Shown here: piece after piece, positions 54,200 through 63,203 of the stretch
Layout: each line of letters begins with the position of its first letter
Position numbering within the stretch: position 1 is the stretch's first letter
NCBI GenBank assembly: GCA_025459175.1
Contig: JALORC010000010.1
Coordinates: forward strand, 25,415-89,414
Reading direction: 5' to 3'
Source: Planctomycetota bacterium
GTDB taxonomy: Bacteria; Planctomycetota; UBA1135; UBA2386
Length of the DNA stretch: 64,000 nucleotides
Notes under the pieces: generated by a model
The model's input: only the letters and a program-made list of their open reading frames with translations
Told to the model about the DNA's origin: nothing
Database searches by the model: none
Translations under genes and position numbers: made by a program

Positions 54200-57027
54200 T
54201 GCGAGCCCTCGCCCCGATGCGGCTGCTGCTGGCGGCGGCGCTCGCCGCTGCCGCTGCGGCGCAGGATCCCGCGGCCCCGCCGTCGTCGTCGTTCGCGATG
54301 CGCTGCGGCACGCTGCTGACCGGCGACGGCACCACCGTGCTGCGCGACGCGTGGCTGGTGATCGAGAACGGCAAGGTGTCGCGGATCGGCGGCGACAGCG
54401 CGCCGGCCGGCCTGCCGGTCGTCGACGCGCGCGGCAAGGTCGTGATGCCCGGCATCGTCGCGGTCGACAGTGATCTCGCCGCCGCCGCCGACTCCGACTA
54501 CCAGCTGACCCCCGACGCGCTGGCGCTCGACTCGTTCGACTTCGAACGCAACTGGATCACCGCGCTGCAGGGCGGGGTCACCACCGCGTATCTGTCGCCG
54601 GGCCGCCTGCGGCTCGTCTCCGGTCAGGGTGCGGTGGTCAAGCTCGCCGGCCAGGACCTCGTCGAACGCGTGCTCAGCGACAGCCAGAGCCTGCGCGTGC
54701 ACTTCGGCGAAGCCGCGCTGAACGCGCCGCGCGTGTTCGAGCCGAGCCCGCACCCGACCGACGAGGACCCGCTCGAGGCCGCGCGCATCCAGACGCCGAC
54801 CGGCCGCATCAGCGTACTCGCCGAATTGCGGGCGGCGTTCGCCGCCGCCACCGACAAGAACCTCGCGCCGGGCGGCGAAGGCCCGGCCGAGCACCGCTAC
54901 GACGAACGGCCGCTGGCGGCCGTGGTCGGCGGCAAGCTGCCGCTGCGCGCCGGTGCGTTCCTCGCCAACGACATCCGCCGCGCGCTGCAGCTGCAGCAGG
55001 AACTCGGCGTGCGCATGGTGCTCGAGGATCCGCAGGAGATCGCCGCGGTCGCCAAGCAGGCGGCCGAGCAGAAGGTCGCCGCGACGTTCCGGATGCCGGT
55101 GCGGCCGGGTCGCCAGGGCCAGGGCGGCGAGGACCGCCTCGACAAGACGCCGCAGCCGCGCCCCGAGGCCGCCGCGAAGGCTGCCGCTGCCGGCATGAAG
55201 ATCGGCCTCGCGCCGGCCCCCGGCATGCCGCTGCGCGACTACCTGATGGCGGTCGCGGTCGCCGTGCGACACGGGCTGCCGAGCAGCACCGCGCTGCGCG
55301 CGATCGGCCAGGATGCCGCCGCGATCCTCGGCGTCGACGGCCGCGTCGGCAGCCTGCAGCCGGGCAAGGACGCCGACTTCATCGTGCTCAGCGGTGAACC
55401 GCTGGCAATCGGCACGATGGTCGAGCAGACCTGGATCGACGGCCGCCGCGTCTACGCGCGGCAGACCACCGGCAAGGCGCTGGCGATCCGCGCCGGCGTC
55501 GTGCACGACGGCCAGGGCCGCGTCTACCGCAACGGCGTCGTGCTGGTGCAGGACGGCCGCATCAAGGGTGTCGGCGAGGACCTCGCGATCCCGTACGGCG
55601 CCGAGGTCATCGACCTGCCGAACGGCGTGATGACGCCGGGCCTGATCGACGCGTTCTCGCACCTCGGCCTCGCCGGCGACGGCGCGCCGGTGCCGAACGG
55701 TGCCCCGGACCAGCGGCTGCACGAGGCCGTCGCCTTCGACGACCCGATGTTCCAGCCGGCGCTCGCCGAGGGCATCACCACGGTGCTGGTCGCCGGCAAG
55801 GACGGTGGCCTGGTGTCGGGCCGCATCGCCGCGCTGAAGACCGGTGCCGCCGATCACGCGGGCATGATCGTGCGCGCGATCGCCGGCCAGCGTTACGTGC
55901 ACGAGGCGATCGGCCCCGATGCGATCAAGCCGCTCGCCGACCAGATCGGTCGCGGCAAGCAGTACGTCGAGTCGTGGCGCAAGTACGAGAAGGAACTCGC
56001 CGAGTGGCAGCAGGGCAAGCTGGTCGCCGCCGCCCCGCCCCCACCACCGCCGAGCCCCGACGCGGCGCCGGTCGAGGACCCGGTCAGCGGCACCTGGGAA
56101 GCGGAGATCTCGATCCAGGGCCAGCTGACGCTGAAGGTCGCGCTCGAGCTGAAGCTCGAGGGCACCAAGGTCAGCGGCCAGGTCAAGATCTCGTTCGGCG
56201 GTCGCGAGGCGCCGCCACAGCCGATCAGCAGCGGCTCGTTCGAGAACGGTACGCTGAAGCTGGAGTTCCGCGGCGCCGGTGGCGGCGGCGGTGGTTCGAC
56301 GACGCTGGAGGCGACGCTGAACGGCGACCAGCTGACCGGCAAGATCACGCTGCCGCGCATCGGCGATCAGGATGTCACCGGCACCCGCACCCAGAAGGGC
56401 AGTGGCGGCGGCGCGAGCGCGAAGAAGGCGAGCCGCGAACCGGCCGACGAAGCGGGCAAGCCGAAGGCGCCGAAGGTCGACGAAGGGCTCGAACCGCTGC
56501 GCGCCGCGCTCGAGAAGCGCGGCGCCCTGGTGGTGCGCACCAACCGCGGCGCCGCGATCCGCGACGTCGTCGAGCTGCTCGGCAAGGAGGGCATTCCGTA
56601 CGTGCTGCAAGGCGCCGAGGACCTGCTCGATGCGCCGGAGCTGACCGGCGGCAAGAAGCCGACGGTGATGGTCGGTCCGGACGGCGTCACCGAGGACAAG
56701 GGCCAGCTGCGCAACGCCGCGGCGATGCTCGCCGACCAGGACCTGCCGGTGCTGTTCGGCAGCGGCGAGTGCCTCGGCGCCCGCAATCTGCCGCTGCACG
56801 CCGCCTACGCGGTGCGCTACGGCTTCAACCCGGCCGACGCGCTGCGCGGCCTGACCGGGGCGGCGGCGGCCGCGTTCCAGCTCGGCGACCGCATCGGTTC
56901 GCTGCAGAAGGGCCGCGACGGCGACCTGGTGGTGTTCTCCGGCGATCCGTTCGAACCGCAGAGCCGGGTGCTGTTGGTGGTCTGCAACGGGCGAGTCGTC
57001 GTCGACCGCCGCGAGGGCAAGCAATGA
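54199..57027 (+). CDS. Tandem double amidohydrolase-like exported protein 5
   Basis: A 942-residue exported protein starting on the upstream stop (TGATG), signal peptide ending near AAAQDPA. Two amidohydrolase-like units are fused: unit 1 (about 25-425) with 'VVMPGIVAVDSDL' and 'GSLQPGKDADFIVLSGEPL', unit 2 (about 428-942) with 'GVMTPGLIDAFSHLG' and 'GSLQKGRDGDLVVFSGDPFE'. Neither has HxH. A beta-barrel-like insert (about 628-735: 'VSGTWEAEISIQGQLTLKVALELKLEG', 'GSFENGTLKLEFRG') interrupts unit 2, resembling a small lipid- or ligand-binding barrel. It overlaps gene 6 by ATGA. Confidence 0.85.
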   Translation: MRALAPMRLLLAAALAAAAAAQDPAAPPSSSFAMRCGTLLTGDGTTVLRDAWLVIENGKVSRIGGDSAPAGLPVVDARGKVVMPGIVAVDSDLAAAADSDYQLTPDALALDSFDFERNWITALQGGVTTAYLSPGRLRLVSGQGAVVKLAGQDLVERVLSDSQSLRVHFGEAALNAPRVFEPSPHPTDEDPLEAARIQTPTGRISVLAELRAAFAAATDKNLAPGGEGPAEHRYDERPLAAVVGGKLPLRAGAFLANDIRRALQLQQELGVRMVLEDPQEIAAVAKQAAEQKVAATFRMPVRPGRQGQGGEDRLDKTPQPRPEAAAKAAAAGMKIGLAPAPGMPLRDYLMAVAVAVRHGLPSSTALRAIGQDAAAILGVDGRVGSLQPGKDADFIVLSGEPLAIGTMVEQTWIDGRRVYARQTTGKALAIRAGVVHDGQGRVYRNGVVLVQDGRIKGVGEDLAIPYGAEVIDLPNGVMTPGLIDAFSHLGLAGDGAPVPNGAPDQRLHEAVAFDDPMFQPALAEGITTVLVAGKDGGLVSGRIAALKTGAADHAGMIVRAIAGQRYVHEAIGPDAIKPLADQIGRGKQYVESWRKYEKELAEWQQGKLVAAAPPPPPPSPDAAPVEDPVSGTWEAEISIQGQLTLKVALELKLEGTKVSGQVKISFGGREAPPQPISSGSFENGTLKLEFRGAGGGGGGSTTLEATLNGDQLTGKITLPRIGDQDVTGTRTQKGSGGGASAKKASREPADEAGKPKAPKVDEGLEPLRAALEKRGALVVRTNRGAAIRDVVELLGKEGIPYVLQGAEDLLDAPELTGGKKPTVMVGPDGVTEDKGQLRNAAAMLADQDLPVLFGSGECLGARNLPLHAAYAVRYGFNPADALRGLTGAAAAAFQLGDRIGSLQKGRDGDLVVFSGDPFEPQSRVLLVVCNGRVVVDRREGKQ

Positions 57028-58448
57028 CGTCGTTCCGCTCCGCACTGCTGTTCGCCGCCACGGCCACGGCCGCTCTCGCCCAGCAGCCGGCGCCGCTGGT
57101 CCCGGCGGCGCCCGTGACCCCGACCGAGAAGACGCCGGCGCCGGCAGCCGCACCGGCGCACAAGCCGTTCGAGGTCTGGCGCCCGCGCCGCCCGGCCAAG
57201 GAGGCCGACTACCAGGTCGCAAAGTGGGGTCCACGCGGCCTGCCGAGCCCCGGCTATGCGTTCCGCGCCGCGCGCGTGCTGCCGATCACCGCGGCGCCGA
57301 TCGACGACGGGGTCGTGGTGACGCGCAACGGCCTGATCGAGGCGGTCGGTCGCGCCAAGGACGTCGTGATCCCGGCCGACTACGAACGCATCGACTGCGG
57401 GGATGCGATCATCCTGCCCGGCTTCGTGGAGATGCACTGCCACATCGCCAGCGAGAGCTTCGACCTCAACGACACGGTGCACGCGACCAACCCCGAGTTC
57501 CGCACGCTCGACCTGATCGGCATGGAGCACGATCAGATGCGCACCGCGCGGGCCGGCGGCATCAGCACCGCGCTCTACATCCCCGGTTCGGGCTCCAACA
57601 TGGGCGGCTTCGGCACGCTGACGAAGACCTGGGGCCGCAACGCCGACGAGGCGCTGGTGCGCTTCCCGGGCAGCCTGAAGATCGCGCAGGCCGGCAATCC
57701 CGAGCGCGGCAGCGGCGACCTCGGCACCGACATGATGGGCATGAGCGAGAACATTCGCATGACCCTGCTCGACGGCAAGCGCTACTGGGAGCAGCACGAG
57801 CTGTGGCAGCAGGGCAAGGCCAGCAAGCCCGAACTCGACCCGACGCTCGAACTGCTGCGCGGCCTGTTCCGCCAGGAGTACCCGGTGTCGGTGCACACGC
57901 AGATCTACCAGGTCGTGCTGCAGACGCTGCAGGTGCTGCGGCTCGAGATGGGGCTGTGGACCGTCGTCGTGCACGGTGAGTTCGACGCCTACCGGCTCAG
58001 CGGCAACGCCTACGAGAGCGGCATGGCGATCGCGGCCGGACCGCGCAACTACCACTTCGACCGCGCGACGTCGCAGTTCCTCGGCCTGATGCAGACCTGG
58101 CACGACGGCGGCGACTACTACCCGTTCCACCCGCGCGTGCCGGGCGTCGGCCGCGACGGCATCGGCGTCAACACCGACTCACCGGTGGTGCCGCAGGAGC
58201 AACTGACCGTGCAGGCCGCGATCGGCGTGCGCCTCGGGCTGCCGCACGAGGTCGCGCTGCGCGCGCTGACGATCAACAACGCCCGCTTCGCCGGCATCGA
58301 CCACCGGGTCGGTTCGCTCGAGGTCGGCAAGGATGCCGATATCGGCATCTGGAGCGGCGACCCGGTCGACCCACGTTCGTATGTCGAGCGCATGGTGATC
58401 TCCGGCCACATCTGCTACCGCCGCGATCCGTCGCGCCCTGTGTGGTGA
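57024..58448 (+). CDS. Amidohydrolase with intact metal site (gene 6)
   Basis: A 474-residue exported enzyme candidate starting in an ATGA overlap; signal peptide MTSFRSALLFAATATAALAQ. 'AIILPGFVEMHCHIA' supplies the HxH metal pair (about His138 and His140). 'VVVHGEFDAY' and 'VHTQIYQ' give later His candidates, and 'GIGVNTDSPVV' the barrel Asp. C-terminal 'GSLEVGKDADIGIWSGDPVD' is canonical. All ligands for a metal-dependent hydrolase of the imidazolonepropionase-like/amidohydrolase group are present, so this is one of only two likely active members. The substrate cannot be named. Confidence 0.88.
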   Translation: MTSFRSALLFAATATAALAQQPAPLVPAAPVTPTEKTPAPAAAPAHKPFEVWRPRRPAKEADYQVAKWGPRGLPSPGYAFRAARVLPITAAPIDDGVVVTRNGLIEAVGRAKDVVIPADYERIDCGDAIILPGFVEMHCHIASESFDLNDTVHATNPEFRTLDLIGMEHDQMRTARAGGISTALYIPGSGSNMGGFGTLTKTWGRNADEALVRFPGSLKIAQAGNPERGSGDLGTDMMGMSENIRMTLLDGKRYWEQHELWQQGKASKPELDPTLELLRGLFRQEYPVSVHTQIYQVVLQTLQVLRLEMGLWTVVVHGEFDAYRLSGNAYESGMAIAAGPRNYHFDRATSQFLGLMQTWHDGGDYYPFHPRVPGVGRDGIGVNTDSPVVPQEQLTVQAAIGVRLGLPHEVALRALTINNARFAGIDHRVGSLEVGKDADIGIWSGDPVDPRSYVERMVISGHICYRRDPSRPVW

Positions 58449-58457
58449 GCTGAACCG

Positions 58458-59663
58458 ATGCGCGCCCTGCCGCTGATCGCCGCCGCCGTCGTCCTGGCCC
58501 CGCTCGGGGCCCAGGTGACTGCCCACGTGGCGGCGCGCATCGTGACCGCGGTCGGTACACCGATCGACGACGGCGTGCTGCTGGTCGCCGGCGGCCGCAT
58601 CACCGCGCTCGGCCCACGCGCCACCATCGCGATCCCGGCCGCGGCGAAGACGATCGACCACGGCGCACACTGGCTCGCCCCGGGCTTCGTCGACCTGCAC
58701 CACCACGTCAGCGGCGGCGGCGGCGACATCAACGACATGGTGCTGCCGCTCAACGCCGAGCTGCGCACGTTCGACGTCGTCAAGCCGAGCGAAGAGGCGA
58801 TCCGGCGCACGGTCGCCGGTGGCGTCACCACGACGCTGTTCATCCCCGGGTCGGGCACCAACATCAGCGGCTTCGGCACGCTGCTGAAGATGTTCCCGGA
58901 CGGCCCGTTCGAGCGCATGGTCGTGCGCGAACTCGGGGCGATGAAGGTCGCGCAAGGCTTCAACCCCGAACGCGGCAGCGGCGACATGGGCGCCTCGCGC
59001 ATGGGCAGCAACGAACTGCTGACCCGGCAGCTGGCCCGCGCCCGCGACTACGCCGCCGCCTGGCGCGAGCACCGCGAACGCGGCGGCAGCAAGCCCGCGT
59101 TCGAGCCGGAGCTCGAACAGCTGCGCCAGGTGTTCGACCTCACCGTGCCGGTGCTGATCCACACCGCGGGGGCCCGCGACTGCGTCGCCACCTCGCGCAT
59201 GTTCCAGGACGTGTTCCCGGTGCGCATGGTGCTGTCGCACGGCTGCTTCGACGGCTGGCTCGCCGCCGCCGCGCTGGCGAAGCGCCAGACGCCGCTGAAC
59301 CTCGGCCCGCGCATGTTCGAGTTCGATCGCTACGGCCGCATGCAGGGCATGTGCGAGGCGTACTGGAACGCCGGCTGCCGCGACCTGTCGATCAACACCG
59401 ATGCCCCCGTGGTCGCCGCCGAGGAGCTGCAGCTGCAGGCGGCGATGGCGGTGCGCCTGGGGCTGCCGTACACGGCGGCGCTGCAGGCACTGACGATCCA
59501 ACCCGCCCGCCAGATCGGTCTCGCCGATCGGGTGGGCTCCCTCGAGGTCGGCAAGGACGCCGACTTCCAGGTCACCGCCGGCGATCCACTCGACCCGCGC
59601 CACGCGCCGCTCGAGGTCTGGATCGAAGGCACCTTGGTCCACCGAAGCGGAGACGTGCGATGA
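58458..59663 (+). CDS. Amidohydrolase with intact metal site (gene 7)
   Basis: A 401-residue exported enzyme candidate, nine bases after gene 6. Signal peptide MRALPLIAAAVVLAPLGAQ. 'HWLAPGFVDLHHHVS' supplies HxH (about His81 and His83); 'VLIHTAGARD' and 'MVLSHGCFDG' provide later His residues and 'LSINTDAPVV' the Asp. It is close to gene 6 in layout ('IPGSGTNISGFGTLLKMF', 'NPERGSGDMG'), suggesting a duplicated pair of active subunits. C-terminal 'GSLEVGKDADFQVTAGDPLD'. It overlaps gene 8 by ATGA. Confidence 0.88.
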   Translation: MRALPLIAAAVVLAPLGAQVTAHVAARIVTAVGTPIDDGVLLVAGGRITALGPRATIAIPAAAKTIDHGAHWLAPGFVDLHHHVSGGGGDINDMVLPLNAELRTFDVVKPSEEAIRRTVAGGVTTTLFIPGSGTNISGFGTLLKMFPDGPFERMVVRELGAMKVAQGFNPERGSGDMGASRMGSNELLTRQLARARDYAAAWREHRERGGSKPAFEPELEQLRQVFDLTVPVLIHTAGARDCVATSRMFQDVFPVRMVLSHGCFDGWLAAAALAKRQTPLNLGPRMFEFDRYGRMQGMCEAYWNAGCRDLSINTDAPVVAAEELQLQAAMAVRLGLPYTAALQALTIQPARQIGLADRVGSLEVGKDADFQVTAGDPLDPRHAPLEVWIEGTLVHRSGDVR

Positions 59664-61126
59664 GAATGGCTAGGAACTGTCTGCCCACCCTGCTGGCCCT
59701 CGGCACCGCGGCGGCGCTGGCGGCGCAGGACACGCGACCGGTCGCGTTCACCAACGCGCGCATCGTCACCGTCGCGGGCGCCGCGATCGAACGCGGCACG
59801 CTGGTGATCAAGAACGGCAAGATCGAGGCGGTCGGTGCCAACGTCACGGTGCCGCCCGGCGCCCGCGTCATCGACGCCAGCGGCAAGACGCTGCTGCCCG
59901 GCCTGGTCAGCGCCTGGTCGCGGGCCGGTATGCAGCCGCAGCAGCCGCGCACCGAGGAGTTCGCCGGCGGTGGTCGGCGCCGCGGCGGCCCCATGCCGAT
60001 GCCGGGCGGCGGCGGCGGCGGCAACGCCCAGAACCGCGCCGCGACCAAGATCGTCGACGGTCTCTACGGCAAGCAGGCCGTGTTCGGCGAACTGCTGCAG
60101 CTCGGCATCACCACGCTGGCGCTGAATCCCGCCGGCGGTGGCTTCCCGGGCCTCGGCGCGCTGCTGCGGCCGGACGGCAAGACGCTCGAGCAGCTGACCG
60201 CCGACGACGACGCGTTCGTGCAGATCGGCATGGTGCGCGATGGCGCCACCAAGAAGCTGCTGAAGGAGCAGTTCGAGAAGGCGCAGAAGGTCGTCGCCGA
60301 ACGCAAGAAGCCACCGGAGCCGGCGGCGCCGCCCGCCGAAGCGAAGCCGGCCGACGGCAAGCCCACCGCCGACGGCAAACCGCCCGAAGCGAAGGAGCCG
60401 CCGAAGGGCGAGCAACCGCCGAAGCCGGAACCCAAGCCGGAGCCGAAACCCGAGCCGAAACCCGAACCGAAGCCGGAACCCAAGCCCGAGCCGCCGAAGG
60501 CGGAGGACAAGAAGGAGGCTCCGGCCGCGGCGCCGGCCCCGGCCAAGAAGCCGGAGGCGCCGAAGGATCCCAACCTCGAAGTGATCGCCGACCTGCTCGA
60601 GGGCAAGCGGCGCGCGCTGGTGCAGATCGACTCGGCCGCCGACCTGCTGCACTGGCAGACCGCGGTCGCCGACGACGTGAAGTTCCCGCGCACGCTGGTG
60701 CTGCCGCGCCACGACCCGATGTCCGGCACGCTCGACGTCGTGCTCGACCAGGTGAAGGCGATGCAGTGTGCGGTGCTGCTGCCGCTCGAACTGACCACGC
60801 TGCCGCGCTCGCGCTATCTGATCCACCCGGCGCGGGTGCTGCACGAAGCCGGGGTCGAGATCGGCTTCGCGGTCGGCGACACGCCGTTCGCGCTGCGCGC
60901 CCTGTTCTACCGGTTGATGGAGCAGGTCCGCTGCGGCCTGCCGGCCGACGTCGCGCTACGCGCCATCACGCTGGCGCCGGCGAAGATGCTCGGCGTCGAC
61001 AAGCAGAAGGGCTCGCTCGAAGTCGGCAAGGACGCCGACCTGCTGGTGTTCGACGGCGATCCGCTGGCGCCGACCGGCCAGCTGTCCGCGGTCTGGCTCG
61101 CCGGCCGCGAAGTCAAGCAGCCGTGA
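59660..61126 (+). CDS. Amidohydrolase-like exported protein 8, metal ligands lost
   Basis: A 488-residue exported protein from an ATG in an ATGA overlap; signal peptide ends near ALAAQDT. 'TNARIVTVAGAAIERGTLVIKNGKIEAVG' is canonical, but 'KTLLPGLVSAWSRAGMQ' has no HxH. A Gly-rich stretch (about 95-115) and a long Lys/Pro/Glu insert (about 217-300, repeated PKPEPK) replace part of the barrel. C-terminal 'GSLEVGKDADLLVFDGDPLA' is kept. Likely non-catalytic. Confidence 0.85.
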   Translation: MRMARNCLPTLLALGTAAALAAQDTRPVAFTNARIVTVAGAAIERGTLVIKNGKIEAVGANVTVPPGARVIDASGKTLLPGLVSAWSRAGMQPQQPRTEEFAGGGRRRGGPMPMPGGGGGGNAQNRAATKIVDGLYGKQAVFGELLQLGITTLALNPAGGGFPGLGALLRPDGKTLEQLTADDDAFVQIGMVRDGATKKLLKEQFEKAQKVVAERKKPPEPAAPPAEAKPADGKPTADGKPPEAKEPPKGEQPPKPEPKPEPKPEPKPEPKPEPKPEPPKAEDKKEAPAAAPAPAKKPEAPKDPNLEVIADLLEGKRRALVQIDSAADLLHWQTAVADDVKFPRTLVLPRHDPMSGTLDVVLDQVKAMQCAVLLPLELTTLPRSRYLIHPARVLHEAGVEIGFAVGDTPFALRALFYRLMEQVRCGLPADVALRAITLAPAKMLGVDKQKGSLEVGKDADLLVFDGDPLAPTGQLSAVWLAGREVKQP

Positions 61127-61167
61127 GCCGCGCCCTTCAACCACCCCACCGACTGCCGTTCCCGAGA

Positions 61168-62568
61168 ATGCCCATGATGCGCCCCCACGCCCTGCTCGCG
61201 ACCGCCCTGGTGTTGCTGGCCGCGTTCGAACTGCCCGCCCAAGGCCGCGGCCGCCGCGGCCAACGCCCCGATCAGGCGCCGCCAACGCCGGCCCCCGAAG
61301 CGAAGGCCGAGCCGGTCGCCGAGCAGAAGCCGAAGACCTGGCTCGCGATCGTCGGTGGCGACGTCTACCTCGGCACCGGCCAGCGGCTCAGCGGCGCCAC
61401 CGTGCTGGTCGGCAACGACAAGATCGAGGCGGTCGGTCACAACCTGGTGTTGCCCGAGGGCACCACGGTCATCGACGCCAAGGGCCGGACCGTCTGCCCG
61501 GGCTTCGTCGCCGTGCAGGGCTACGGCATGGGGGCCGGCCGCGGCGCCCCCTACGCCGACTCGGTGAACCCGTTCGACCCCGAGATCAAGCAGGGCCTCG
61601 CGTCGGGCGTCACCGCGTTCCTGGTCGGCAACGTCGGCTCGGGGCCGCTGCCGACCGGCGGCAACGCGGTGATCAAGCTCGCCTACGGCGACGTCAAGGG
61701 CATGGTGCTGCAGGAGGACAGCGTGGTCGGCATGAACGCCCAGCTGAGCCTCGCCGATCGCGACAAGTTCGAGGAGACGGTCAAGAAGGCGAAGGAGTAC
61801 CTGCAGGCGCTCGAGGAGTTCCCGGCCAAGAAGGCCGCCGACCAGAACGCCAAGGAGCCGGCGATGCCGCCGGGCGCCGACAAGATCATCGCGGTGCTGA
61901 AGGGCAAGGCGCAGCTGTGGCTCGGCCTCGGCGGCTCGGGCTTCAATCCGTTCGGCGGCGGTCGGCGCGGCGGTGGCGCGCGGAACAACGACGTCGACGC
62001 GATCCGCCAGGGCCTGGAGCTGGCCCGCCTGCTCGGCCGCGGCGCGGTGCTGCAGAAGCCGACCAGCGCCTGGCTGCTGGCGGACGAGATCGCCGCCACC
62101 GGCTCGATGGTGATGCTGAGCCCGCGCGACCGGGTGCCGAGCGACCCCGCCGATCCGGACCGCACCGGCAGCAACCTCGCCAGCAGCGCGATCCTGGCCA
62201 AGGCCGGAGTGCCGGTCGCGGTCACCTGCCCGGTGGGCATGTTCGGCGGCGCCGGTGTCGGCACCGGCGGCATCATGGGCCAGGACCTGAACACCCCGCA
62301 CATCGATGCGGCGTTCGCCGTGCGCGGCGGCCTGGACAACCGCAAAGCCTTGCGGACACTGACCTTGGACGCAGCCAAGCTACTGGGCGTCGACCACCGG
62401 ATCGGCTCGCTGGAGCCAGGTAAGGACGCCGACGTCTTGATTCTCGATGGCGATCCGTTGCACTATAGCACCCTTGTGACGACGGCCGTGGTCAACGGCA
62501 AAGTCGTCTACGAGAAGGCCAAAGAGCCCCTCTACCGACACCTCTCGGACCGAAACCTCGCGCGCTGA
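61168..62568 (+). CDS. Amidohydrolase-like exported protein 9, metal ligands lost
   Basis: About 466 residues; ATGs at 61168, 61174 and 61177 are all possible starts giving the signal peptide MMRPHALLATALVLLAAFELPAQ. It is the first gene of the array not overlapping its neighbour (41-base gap). 'GGDVYLGTGQRLSGATVLVGNDKIEAVG' and 'RTVCPGFVAVQGYGMGAG' show the sandwich without HxH. It has a helical Lys/Glu insert and Gly/Arg-rich loop (FGGGRRGGGARNN). C-terminal 'GSLEPGKDADVLILDGDPLH'. Likely non-catalytic and last of the array. Confidence 0.85.
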   Translation: MPMMRPHALLATALVLLAAFELPAQGRGRRGQRPDQAPPTPAPEAKAEPVAEQKPKTWLAIVGGDVYLGTGQRLSGATVLVGNDKIEAVGHNLVLPEGTTVIDAKGRTVCPGFVAVQGYGMGAGRGAPYADSVNPFDPEIKQGLASGVTAFLVGNVGSGPLPTGGNAVIKLAYGDVKGMVLQEDSVVGMNAQLSLADRDKFEETVKKAKEYLQALEEFPAKKAADQNAKEPAMPPGADKIIAVLKGKAQLWLGLGGSGFNPFGGGRRGGGARNNDVDAIRQGLELARLLGRGAVLQKPTSAWLLADEIAATGSMVMLSPRDRVPSDPADPDRTGSNLASSAILAKAGVPVAVTCPVGMFGGAGVGTGGIMGQDLNTPHIDAAFAVRGGLDNRKALRTLTLDAAKLLGVDHRIGSLEPGKDADVLILDGDPLHYSTLVTTAVVNGKVVYEKAKEPLYRHLSDRNLAR

Positions 62569-62657
62569 GCTGGAATCCCGTCGCGGCCAGGCCCGTCCAC
62601 CAGGTCGGCCGCCTGCCGTGCGCCTTCCACTGGCTCGCCACAAGGACTTAGCAGCTC

Positions 62658-63074
62658 ATGAGCGTCGAAAGCCTGAAGGAACTGGACGACTTCTTCCGCA
62701 GCATGCGGCAAGCGTTCAACAGCCGCGACCTGAAGACCTTCCGCTCGCACTTCTGGACCGACAAACGGTTCCACAACCTCGACGCCTCCGGGCGCCGCGA
62801 CCGCGGCTGGGGCGCGTTCGAAGAAGTGCTCGACCAGGAGTTCCGCTACCTGGACTCGGTCAAGCTCGAGCTGAAGGACCTCGACTTCCAGATCTTCGAG
62901 GACCAGTTCGCGACCGTGGTCGGTGGCTGGCGCCTGACCCAGGTCGATCCGGAAGGACGCAATCACGACCAGAACGGTCGCTGCACCTTCTCGCTGTGCC
63001 GGATGAGCGACGACTGGAAGATCGTCGCGCAGCACTACTCGCAGATGTCGGCCGAGAGCGCGGCGACCGAGTGA
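62658..63074 (+). CDS. SnoaL/NTF2-like domain protein
   Basis: A 138-residue cytoplasmic protein. The pattern 'LDDFFRSMRQAFNSRDLKTFRSHFWTD', two central strands and 'DDWKIVAQHYSQM' fits the DUF4440/SnoaL-like NTF2 fold, a small cone that binds ligands or catalyses simple steps. The ATG at 62658 is the first plausible start. It lies 90 bases after the amidohydrolase array and 129 before icmF; whether it belongs to either is unclear. Confidence 0.8.
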   Translation: MSVESLKELDDFFRSMRQAFNSRDLKTFRSHFWTDKRFHNLDASGRRDRGWGAFEEVLDQEFRYLDSVKLELKDLDFQIFEDQFATVVGGWRLTQVDPEGRNHDQNGRCTFSLCRMSDDWKIVAQHYSQMSAESAATE

Positions 63075-63203
63075 CCCGCGTCGCTCGCCGTCCGAGGTGA
63101 CGGCGCGGTGACGGACCAGGGCCGCGGTGGCCGGGGATAACCCTCGGCGGCGGCTCGTGTGGTCGATACATTCCCCGGTTCGACCGCTACCCCGCATCGC
63201 ATC

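Noticed and set aside
53974-57234. 1086-aa minus-strand ORF
   Set aside because: Antisense shadow of amidohydrolase-like gene 5; long only because stop codons are rare at this GC content.
63075-63203. Possible cobalamin riboswitch before icmF
   Set aside because: No B12-box or the expected multi-stem layout is visible in the 129-base gap, although the gene is B12-dependent.
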